From: an uncultured Lysobacteraceae bacterium
GTDB lineage: Bacteria > Pseudomonadota > Gammaproteobacteria > Xanthomonadales > Rhodanobacteraceae
Direction of reading: 5' to 3'
Length of the DNA stretch: 5,166 bases
Assembly (NCBI GenBank): GCA_946480705.1
Contig: CAMLLF010000349.1
Location: 1-5,166, forward strand
The notes below the pieces were generated by a model. The model had not been told where the DNA came from. It ran no database searches and worked only from the letters and a program-made list of their open reading frames with translations. Below are positions 1 through 5,166 of this stretch, in pieces. The stretch's first letter is position 1, and each line of letters begins with the position of its first letter. Position numbers and translations under genes: made by a program.

Positions 1-2140
1 CGCCGTCGGTCGTCGCGGCGCAGGCGTGCGTGCCGCCGATCGCGAGCGGGCCGGCGGCCTTGCCGGCGAGTCCGATCACGGCGACAGGCAGCGCGCGCAG
101 GCTGCGCACGCCGCCGCCGTTGCCGAGGTCGCCGCTGTAGTCCGCACCCCAGCACCAGACGCTGCCGAAACGCACGGCGCAGGAAATGTCATCGCCGGCG
201 ACGATCTCGGTCACGCCGCTGTCGAAGCCGCTGACCGCATCGGGCGAATACTGATGGTCGTTGACGATGCCGTTGCCGAGCGCGGCGTAGCCGTCGTAGC
301 CCCAGCATTTCGCCGCGCCGTTCTGGATCGCGCAGGTGTGCGAGATGCCGGGGCTGATCCGCGTGACGCCGCTGTCGAGCGTCGCGACCGGCTGCGGCGT
401 CGCGCGGAATCCGTCGTTCGTGCCGAGGCCGAGCTGGCCGTCGGTGTTGAGCCCCCAGCACTTGGCCGCGCCGCCCTGGATCGCGCAGGTGTGGTTCGCG
501 CCGGCCTCGATGTCGGTCACGCCGCTGGCCATGCCGACCACGGCGACCGGCTGCAGGCGGTCGACGGTCGTGCCGTCGCCAAGTTCGCCGTTGCCGTTGT
601 AGCCCCAGCACCAGACCCCGCCGTTGCGCAGCGCGCAGCTGTGCCGGTCGCCCGCGGCGACGCGCGTCACGCCGCTCTGCAGGCTCGGTATCGGCGTCGG
701 CGCGCGCCGCGTGATGACGATGCCGAGGCCGAGCTGGCCTTTCTGGTTCGCACCCCAGCAGCGCACCCCGCCGGCCACGACGGCGCAGGTGTGATCAATG
801 CCGGCCGCGAGCGAGCTCGGACGCTCGGGCATGTTGATCGTCGGACCGGGCGTGGATTCGTTCGTCGACAGCGTGCCGCGTCCGAGCTGGCCGAGTGCGT
901 TGTAGCCCCAGCAGTGCACGCCGTTGCCGACCGTGACGCAGGTGTGGCTGGTCCCGGCGGCGATCAGCGCCGGCGCGTCGTAGCTGCCGGGCACGGCCAC
1001 GGGCCAGGTCCGCACGTCGGCCGATCCGTCGCCGAGCTGGCCGTTGATATTGAGTCCCCAGCACTTCGCGCCGCCGCCGCTCGTGCGCACGCAGCCGTGC
1101 GCGTTGCGCGTCGTCAGTGCCGCCGTCGCACCGAGACCCGGGATCGCGAGCGGGCTCGAACGGCTGCCGATGCCGCCGGACTGGCCGAGGCCGTCGTCGC
1201 CCCAGCAGTACACGGCGTTCGCCGTCCGCGCACACGTGTGCTGCGAACCGGCGGCGATCGCCAGCGCCGGCAGGCCGAGGTTGTCGACGACGACCGGCGT
1301 CAGGCTCGATGTCGTGTTGCCCGTGCCGAACTGGCCGAAGCTGTTGTCGCCCCAGCAGAACACGGCGCCGCTCGCGCGCCGCGCGCAACTGTGCACCGCA
1401 CCCGCGGACACGTCGGCGACATCCGTCAGCCCCGCCACCACGGCGGGCGAGATCTGCGCGGTCGCGGCAGTGCCGTTGCCGATCTGTCCCGACAGATTCG
1501 AGCCCCAGCAATACGCCTGGCTGCCGACGACGGCGCAGGTGTGCAGCGTGCCGGTGCTCAGGCTCTTCACCTCGCCCGACAGCCCGGCGACCGGATGCGG
1601 GAACGCGTAGTCGAATTCGTCGCCGCTGCCGAGCTGGCCGTAGAGATTGTTGCCCCAGCATTTGATGACGCCGTCGACGACGGCGCAGGTGTGAAAGTCG
1701 CCGGCGGCGACCTGCGTCGCGACGCCGCCGAGCTGTTCCACGCGCACCGCGATCGAACGGTCGTTGCTGCCGCCGTCGCCGAGCTGGCCGAACTGATTGA
1801 AGCCCCAGCACCAGATCTCGCCGGCGACCAGTGCGCAGGCATGGCCGCCGCCGGCCGCCAGCGCCGCGATCGGCGCGGCCGGCAGACCGGTAATGCGCTG
1901 CGGATCGACCGACGGATATTCGGAATCGTTGCCGAGCTGGCCATAGAGGTTGTTGCCCCAGCAATACACCTCGCCCGCGCCGAGCGCGGCACAGGTGAAG
2001 GCGCCGCCGACCGTCAGATGATTGATGCCCTCCAGCGGCACCGGCACGCCGCGCGCGTCGAATGCGGCAACCGCCGCTCCGGTAGCGAGCCATGCAACCG
2101 CGGCGAAGCCGCGCACCCAGCAACGACGACGATCCGGCAT
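1..2140 (-). CDS. Secreted RCC1-repeat (beta-propeller) protein, C terminus cut by window edge
   Basis: The frame stays open from the ATG at 2138-2140 to the left edge, giving 713 visible residues and no stop, so the C terminus is missing. Residues 1-26 form a signal peptide: basic MPDRRR, a hydrophobic stretch, then an Ala-rich end with a likely cut near AVAA|FD, so the protein is probably exported. The rest is tandem RCC1-type repeats. Thirteen CWG motifs run from Cys60 to Cys663, about 50 residues apart, mostly followed by xNxxGQLGxG (for example CWGNNLYGQLGN). Each blade also has an H-T/S-C-A motif 9-11 residues before its CWG, and a 14th such motif (HACA) lies at the edge. RCC1 blades fold into seven-bladed propellers that usually bind proteins. 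The ligand here is unknown and no enzymatic motif is visible. The ATG was chosen because it gives the signal peptide; a weak AGGG lies at 2151-2154. The gene follows the AraC-type gene on the same strand, 139 bases away. Confidence 0.9.
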   Translation of the reverse strand, partial: MPDRRRCWVRGFAAVAWLATGAAVAAFDARGVPVPLEGINHLTVGGAFTCAALGAGEVYCWGNNLYGQLGNDSEYPSVDPQRITGLPAAPIAALAAGGGHACALVAGEIWCWGFNQFGQLGDGGSNDRSIAVRVEQLGGVATQVAAGDFHTCAVVDGVIKCWGNNLYGQLGSGDEFDYAFPHPVAGLSGEVKSLSTGTLHTCAVVGSQAYCWGSNLSGQIGNGTAATAQISPAVVAGLTDVADVSAGAVHSCARRASGAVFCWGDNSFGQFGTGNTTSSLTPVVVDNLGLPALAIAAGSQHTCARTANAVYCWGDDGLGQSGGIGSRSSPLAIPGLGATAALTTRNAHGCVRTSGGGAKCWGLNINGQLGDGSADVRTWPVAVPGSYDAPALIAAGTSHTCVTVGNGVHCWGYNALGQLGRGTLSTNESTPGPTINMPERPSSLAAGIDHTCAVVAGGVRCWGANQKGQLGLGIVITRRAPTPIPSLQSGVTRVAAGDRHSCALRNGGVWCWGYNGNGELGDGTTVDRLQPVAVVGMASGVTDIEAGANHTCAIQGGAAKCWGLNTDGQLGLGTNDGFRATPQPVATLDSGVTRISPGISHTCAIQNGAAKCWGYDGYAALGNGIVNDHQYSPDAVSGFDSGVTEIVAGDDISCAVRFGSVWCWGADYSGDLGNGGGVRSLRALPVAVIGLAGKAAGPLAIGGTHACAATTDG
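119..1975 (-). repeat. Tandem RCC1 coding repeats, about 150 bp period
   Basis: The DNA of the RCC1 gene shows 13 divergent units. On the plus strand each carries a CCCCAGCA-like block (Cys-Trp-Gly on the minus strand), near 152, 302, 452, 604, 754, 908, 1058, 1202, 1352, 1505, 1653, 1805 and 1958. Most are accompanied by a GCCGAGCTGGCCG-like block (Gly-Gln-Leu-Gly) about 25-30 bases to the left. Only these motif blocks are well conserved at base level, and the sequence between them differs, so this is an old protein-repeat expansion rather than a recent DNA duplication or a CRISPR array. Confidence 0.85.
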
Positions 2141-2176
2141 CGCGGACAATCCCTGCAGGCTCGCGCCCGATTCCGA

Positions 2177-2204
2177 ATCATAGGCCGGAATGCGGACGGG
2201 TCGA
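2177..2204 (-). promoter_or_regulatory. Candidate sigma-70-type promoter of the RCC1 gene
   Basis: Read on the minus strand, TCGACC (2199-2204, 4 of 6 matches to the -35 consensus) is followed after a 16-base spacer by TATGAT (2177-2182, 5 of 6 matches to the -10 consensus). Transcription would start near 2170, giving a leader of about 30 bases before the ATG at 2140. An 11-base palindrome, GATTCCGAATC at 2169-2179, overlaps the -10 end and the predicted start, a typical place for a repressor or other operator. This is pattern matching by eye in GC-rich DNA, so it is tentative. If real, the RCC1 gene can be transcribed independently of the AraC-type gene upstream. Confidence 0.35.
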
Positions 2205-2236
2205 TCGCGACTGCGTCGCACCGGATACACGACGCT

Positions 2237-2249
2237 GCCGGTTGCCGGC
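2237..2249 (-). terminator. Small GC hairpin after the AraC-type gene, weak terminator candidate
   Basis: GCCGG (2237-2241) and CCGGC (2245-2249) form a 5-bp stem with a 3-base loop, about 30 bases past the stop of the AraC-type gene. No T-run follows on the minus strand, so it is not a convincing intrinsic terminator. It could equally be chance in GC-rich DNA. Confidence 0.15.
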
Positions 2250-2279
2250 GATTCGCGCGCGCCTCGCAACTACGAGCAG

Positions 2280-3053
2280 TCAGACCATCGCCGCGGGCTG
2301 CTCGCGCCGCTTGCGCTCGCGGTAACCGCGCGGCGTGTCGCCGGTCAGCGCCTTGAACTGCCGCGTGAACGCACTCTGGTCGGCATAGCCGCAGGCGCTC
2401 GCGATCGTCGCGACGCTGTCCTCGCCGCCGGCCAGCAGCCGCGTCGCGGCCTCGATGCGCGTGCGCGCGAGCAATTGCATCGGCGTCAGATCGAACAACC
2501 GCTTGACGAGCCGTTCGAGCCGGCGCGTGCCGAGCCCGGCAATCCGCGCGAGCCCGTCGATACGCAGCGTCTCGCCGTAGTGCTGCTGCAGGTATTCGAT
2601 CGCGCGCGCGACGCGATGGGTGCTTTCGTCGGCCGGATCGACGCTGCGGCAGATGCCGCAGAGCCCGACCACGCAGCCGGATTCCACGATGGGAAACTTG
2701 TACGAAATGCACCAGCTCGACCCGCCGTCGGCCTGCGGCACGCGCTGCAGGCGGTCGTGGATCTCGATGCGTTCGTCGAGCACGGCGCGGTCCTGCGCGT
2801 AGTAGCAGGAACCGTAGGGCTCGGGAAACAGCTCGCCCGCAGTGCGTCCGATGAGGTCGCTCTTGCTGCGCACGCCGCAGCGGTCGACGAGCGTGCGGTT
2901 GACTGCGACGTAACGCGCCTCGCGGTTCTTCACGAAAAACAGCGTGTCCTGCGCGCAGTCGAACAACCGCTCGGCCACGATCGCGGCGGACTGCATGGAA
3001 ACGGAAACGCCGCCCGCCAGCCCGCTGCCGGCGCCTTGCTGGAGCCTCGACAT
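2280..3053 (-). CDS. PAS-domain AraC-family transcriptional regulator
   Basis: Predicted cytoplasmic DNA-binding regulator of 257 residues. Residues about 25-140 form a PAS-like sensor domain, shown by FFVKNREARYVAVNRTLVDRCG, then LIGRTAGELFP, YYAQDRAVLD and the closing strand VVGLCGICRS. Residues about 145-250 form the AraC/XylS double helix-turn-helix: the first helix pair lies around 168-191 (LARIAGLGTRRLERLVKRLF), and the second carries the family signature IASACGYADQSAFTRQFKAL followed by GDTPRGYR (217-244). The start at 3053 is favoured by GGGAGGG just upstream; an internal ATG at 2996 lacks such a site and would remove only the N-terminal tail. The reading frame stays open far upstream of 3053, but that stretch is antisense to the protease gene and is not part of this protein. 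The PAS domain is unusually rich in cysteine (33, 59, 83, 115, 127, 132, 135). The ligand is unknown. The gene is divergent from the protease and upstream of the RCC1 gene, so either could be a target; this is inferred from position only. Confidence 0.93.
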   Translation of the reverse strand: MSRLQQGAGSGLAGGVSVSMQSAAIVAERLFDCAQDTLFFVKNREARYVAVNRTLVDRCGVRSKSDLIGRTAGELFPEPYGSCYYAQDRAVLDERIEIHDRLQRVPQADGGSSWCISYKFPIVESGCVVGLCGICRSVDPADESTHRVARAIEYLQQHYGETLRIDGLARIAGLGTRRLERLVKRLFDLTPMQLLARTRIEAATRLLAGGEDSVATIASACGYADQSAFTRQFKALTGDTPRGYRERKRREQPAAMV

Positions 3054-3057
3054 CGCA

Positions 3058-3064
3058 CCCTCCC
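3058..3064 (-). promoter_or_regulatory. Strong ribosome binding site of the AraC-type gene
   Basis: On the minus strand GGGAGGG is followed by TGCG and then the ATG at 3053-3051. This near-consensus Shine-Dalgarno sequence, 4-5 bases from the start, fixes the start codon against the later ATG at 2996 and against any longer reading of the open frame. Confidence 0.75.
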
Positions 3065-3125
3065 GTGCCCGCGGCCCTGCGGACCGCCTCGACACGCAGC
3101 GACGCCCCCGCGACCGCTGCGGCCC

Positions 3126-3150
3126 GATCCGACACCCCGATTGTCGGATC
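3126..3150. promoter_or_regulatory. Perfect 9+9 bp inverted repeat, candidate operator
   Basis: GATCCGACA (3126-3134) and its exact reverse complement TGTCGGATC (3142-3150) flank a 7-base spacer, CCCCGAT. It lies between the divergent AraC-type gene (start 3053) and the protease (start 3279), 73 bases from the first and 129 from the second. The symmetry and the 16-bp spacing of half-site centres suit binding of a dimeric regulator on one face of the helix. As RNA it could also form a stable hairpin in a leader of the minus-strand gene. Which protein binds is not known. AraC-family proteins more often use direct repeats, so a different regulator is possible. Confidence 0.5.
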
Positions 3151-3188
3151 CGATCAATACCTGCCTGACCGAAGCGCCGATAGTAGCC

Positions 3189-3210
3189 GGGTTTCGTCTC
3201 CGGTAAACCC
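3189..3210. promoter_or_regulatory. Weaker inverted repeat near a possible promoter of the AraC-type gene
   Basis: GGGTTT (3189-3194) and AAACCC (3205-3210) are exact reverse complements separated by 10 bases. On the minus strand TTTACC (3202-3207) and TACTAT (3180-3185), 16 bases apart, each match 4 of 6 promoter consensus positions, so the repeat would cover the -35 element of a possible promoter for the AraC-type gene. Both readings are weak. I found no convincing plus-strand promoter for the protease in this intergenic region. Confidence 0.25.
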
Positions 3211-3270
3211 CGAAATGAAGCAGGCGGCCCTCTACCGCCTATCCGTGCGCGGTTCCCCCTGTCCTCGTGT

Positions 3271-3274
3271 GGAG
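3271..3274 (+). promoter_or_regulatory. Ribosome binding site of the protease gene, two possible starts
   Basis: GGAG is followed by AAAA and an ATG at 3279, then a second in-frame ATG at 3285. The spacing is 4 bases to the first and 10 to the second, so sequence alone does not decide. The choice changes the signal peptide by only two residues (Met-Ser). Confidence 0.6.
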
Positions 3275-3278
3275 AAAA

Positions 3279-5166
3279 ATGTCGATGAATACTCAGTTTC
3301 GCTGTGCCGCACTTTGTTTCGCGCTGAGTTCGGCGCTGTTCGCCGGCGCAAGTCTCGCCGCGGCGCCGGCCGCCTTCGATCATTCGCTGCGTCCGCTCGC
3401 GCGCGTCGAGCACCAGCTCATGCCCGCGGTCGACGTCAACGCACTCGTGCGCGAAGACGCGACGCGCCGCCAGCAGGATCTGCCGCCGCGCTTCGCCGCA
3501 CCGATTCCGGTACAGATCACGCCGGCCAAGAGCGGCACCTGGGAAGCGCTCGATGCGCAGACCAGCATCTGGCGCCTGCGCATCACCTCGCCCGGCGCGT
3601 ACTCGATCAACCTCGGCTTCACGAAGTACCGGATGCCCAAGGACGGACGCCTGCTCGTCTATCCGGCCGGCCTGCGCGCCGACGGCGACCGCTCGCTCGT
3701 GCGCGCGTTCGACGCAAAAGACAATGCCGAACATGGCCAATTGTGGACACCGGTCGTCGCCGGCGACGACGTCATCGTCGAAGTCGTCGTGCCGAACGCG
3801 CAGCGCGACGCGCTGCAGCTCGAACTGACCCAGGTCGGCCACGACTACCGCGGCTTCAACCGCGTCGCGAGCGAAATCAGCGGCGGCGGCATGAAGGACG
3901 CCGGCGACGTGTCCGGTTCGTGCAACGTCGACGTGAAATGCCCCGAAGGCGACCTGTACCGCGATCAGATCCGTTCCGTCGCGGTCTATTCGACGGGCGG
4001 CAGTACGTTCTGCACCGGCAGCCTCGTCAACAACACGGCGCAGGACAGGAAGCCGTACTTCCTCACGGCATATCACTGCAGCGTCACGTCGAGCAACGCC
4101 GCTTCGCTCGTCGTCTACTACAACTTCGAAAACTCCTACTGCCGTCCGGTCGGGAGCGCGGCGTCGGGCCAGGCCGGCGACGGCGTGATGAACACGTTCC
4201 AGACCGGCGCATTCTTCCGCGCGGGCAGCTCGCCCACCGACTTCACGCTGGTCGAACTCGACGAAGCGCCGCCGGCCGCCGCGAACGTCTATTACGCCGG
4301 CTGGGACCGCCGCAACCAGAATTTCCCGTCGGCGATCGGCATCCATCATCCGTCCACGGCCGAGAAGCGCATCAGTCTCGCGAACGGCGCGACCGCGACG
4401 ACGAGCTACAACTCGACCGCCGAGCCCGGCGACGGCACGCACGTGCAGGCGCGCTGGCGGCCCGGCATCGGCGTGACGGAACCGGGTTCGTCCGGTTCGC
4501 CGCTCTACAGCAACGAAAAGCGCGTGATCGGCCAGCTCCACGGCGGCCCGTCCTCGTGCAGTGCGACCGACGCGAACAAGCGCGACTACTACGGACGTCT
4601 CTCGGTGAGCTGGGCCGGCGGCGGCACGAACAGCACGCGCCTGTCGAACTGGCTCGATCCTGGCAACACCGGCGCGCAGACTATCGACGGTCTCAACGGC
4701 AGCGGCGGCGGCAACCTGCCGCCGACGGCGAACTTCTCCTACGTCGTCAACGGCCTCAGCGTGACCTTCACCGACGGCTCCAGCGACAGCGACGGCAGCA
4801 TCGCCTCGCGCAGCTGGAACTTCGGCGACGGCACGACGTCGACCGCGACGAATCCGAGCAAGACCTACGGCGCCTCGGGCACCTACACCGTCGTGCTCAC
4901 CGTCACCGACAACGGCGGCGCGAGCGCAAACGTTACCAGGCAGGTCGTCGCCGGCGTCGTCGTCGACAACTTCCTGACCAACGGCGTGCCAGTCAACAAT
5001 CTGAGTGGTGCGGCCAACAGCGAACAGACCTGGATGCTCACCGTGCCCGCGGGCGCGAGCAACCTGAAGTTCGTCACGGCCGGCGGCTACACCCGCGAGG
5101 ACTACTGGAAAGAGCCCTTCCGAGAGGGATCGAAGATCGTGCCGTTCAAGGAAGCCGTCGCGCGAT
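3279..5166 (+). CDS. Secreted lysyl endopeptidase precursor (S1-like serine protease) with PKD and partial PPC domain; anomalous 3' end
   Basis: Predicted exported protease cutting after lysine, closely resembling Achromobacter protease I (API); 629 residues are visible and the frame is open at the right edge. Residues 1-28 are a signal peptide ending in ASLAAA. A propeptide runs to about Lys206, a plausible self-cleavage point just before DAGDVSGSCN. The catalytic domain is about 207-470. The triad is His266 (FLTAYHC), Asp321 (TDFTLVEL) and Ser405 (EPGSSGSP). Asp436 matches API Asp225, which gives lysine preference, and His421 matches API His210. All six API cysteines are present, pairing as 215-427, 221-288 and 245-267. 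A Gly/Ser linker leads to a PKD domain at about 480-558 (SWNFGDG, TYTVVLTVTDNGG), then the start of a PPC-type domain at about 564-603 (TVPAGASNLKFVTAGG). From about residue 604 the sequence no longer fits the family. The first ATG is taken; 3285 is equally possible. The gene is divergent from the PAS-AraC regulator. Confidence 0.93.
   Translation, partial: MSMNTQFRCAALCFALSSALFAGASLAAAPAAFDHSLRPLARVEHQLMPAVDVNALVREDATRRQQDLPPRFAAPIPVQITPAKSGTWEALDAQTSIWRLRITSPGAYSINLGFTKYRMPKDGRLLVYPAGLRADGDRSLVRAFDAKDNAEHGQLWTPVVAGDDVIVEVVVPNAQRDALQLELTQVGHDYRGFNRVASEISGGGMKDAGDVSGSCNVDVKCPEGDLYRDQIRSVAVYSTGGSTFCTGSLVNNTAQDRKPYFLTAYHCSVTSSNAASLVVYYNFENSYCRPVGSAASGQAGDGVMNTFQTGAFFRAGSSPTDFTLVELDEAPPAAANVYYAGWDRRNQNFPSAIGIHHPSTAEKRISLANGATATTSYNSTAEPGDGTHVQARWRPGIGVTEPGSSGSPLYSNEKRVIGQLHGGPSSCSATDANKRDYYGRLSVSWAGGGTNSTRLSNWLDPGNTGAQTIDGLNGSGGGNLPPTANFSYVVNGLSVTFTDGSSDSDGSIASRSWNFGDGTTSTATNPSKTYGASGTYTVVLTVTDNGGASANVTRQVVAGVVVDNFLTNGVPVNNLSGAANSEQTWMLTVPAGASNLKFVTAGGYTREDYWKEPFREGSKIVPFKEAVAR
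5088..5166 (+). other. Foreign-looking in-frame tail resembling an FGE/SUMF1-type (sulfatase-modifying factor) domain
   Basis: After FVTAGG the PPC domain of related proteases normally continues TGDADLYV. Here the frame reads YTREDYWKEPFREGSK and then IVPFKEAVAR. From memory, this pattern (GGY, an aromatic-W-x-x-PF, an EA-A segment) resembles the FGE-sulfatase domain found alone or attached to bacterial Ser/Thr kinases, where it is followed by a TGRPGP-like stretch. The 79 bases contain 47 G or C, fewer than the neighbouring protease DNA appears to have. The assignment rests on about 27 residues and recalled family sequences. Confidence 0.5.

Noticed and set aside
119..1975. A regularly spaced repeat pattern that could suggest a CRISPR array
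   Set aside because: The unit is about 150 bp, the units differ greatly in sequence, and the conserved blocks fall in codon phase with RCC1 motifs.
26..2356. A 776-codon open frame on the plus strand opposite the RCC1 gene
   Set aside because: It shares codon boundaries with the minus-strand RCC1 gene, and its Ala/Arg/Val-rich product is the complement of the repeats. The minus strand gives a signal peptide and 13 clear CWG/GQLG blades, so this is an antisense shadow of GC-rich DNA.
2190..3206. A 338-codon plus-strand frame opposite the AraC-type gene
   Set aside because: Low-complexity, Arg/Ala-rich product with no recognisable motif, while the opposite strand encodes clear PAS and AraC domains.
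3054..4541. A long minus-strand upstream extension of the AraC-type frame, making a 753-residue protein
   Set aside because: The extension lies opposite the protease gene, which has a full triad, all the family cysteines and a signal peptide. The regulator has its own strong ribosome binding site at 3058-3064.
4883..5077. A 64-codon minus-strand frame with a more hydrophobic product
   Set aside because: It lies wholly opposite the PKD/PPC region of the protease, with no recognisable domain and no clear ribosome binding site.

Overview
High-GC bacterial chromosome fragment with three genes, two of them cut by the window edges, and no RNA genes, CRISPR arrays or insertion sequences that I can see. 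The likely source is a proteobacterium of the Lysobacter/Xanthomonadales type. I infer this from the GC-rich codon use, a secreted lysyl endopeptidase very close to the Achromobacter/Lysobacter enzyme, and a PAS-AraC regulator of a kind common in that group and in Burkholderiales. The taxon is an inference, not a reading.

Layout. (1) Positions 1-2140, minus strand: a secreted RCC1-repeat protein, complete at its N terminus and running off the left edge. It has 713 visible residues and 13 complete CWG blade motifs at a period of about 50 residues, and a 14th blade begins at the edge. (2) Positions 2141-2279: a short spacer holding a plausible sigma-70-type promoter for the RCC1 gene, overlapped by a small palindrome. 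(3) Positions 2280-3053, minus strand: a 257-residue PAS plus AraC-type helix-turn-helix regulator with a strong ribosome binding site. (4) Positions 3054-3278: a 225-base divergent intergenic region with a perfect 9+9 bp inverted repeat and a second, weaker one. (5) Positions 3279-5166, plus strand: a prepro lysyl endopeptidase (S1-like serine protease) with signal peptide, propeptide, catalytic domain, PKD domain and the start of a PPC-type C-terminal domain.

The right end is anomalous. At about 5082-5090 the protease stops resembling its family in the middle of the PPC domain. It continues in the same frame into about 27 residues that look like a formylglycine-generating-enzyme (FGE/SUMF1) type domain. 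This is either a real gene fusion or, more likely, a chimeric assembly join at a contig end.

Working model (inference): the regulator sits between, and may control, two exported products, the divergently transcribed protease and the co-directional RCC1 protein. The divergent arrangement and the palindromes support this, but nothing here proves it. Nothing in the window clearly amounts to a new defence or mobile system. The points most worth checking are the chimeric protease end, the operator-like inverted repeat and the cysteine-paired RCC1 propeller.
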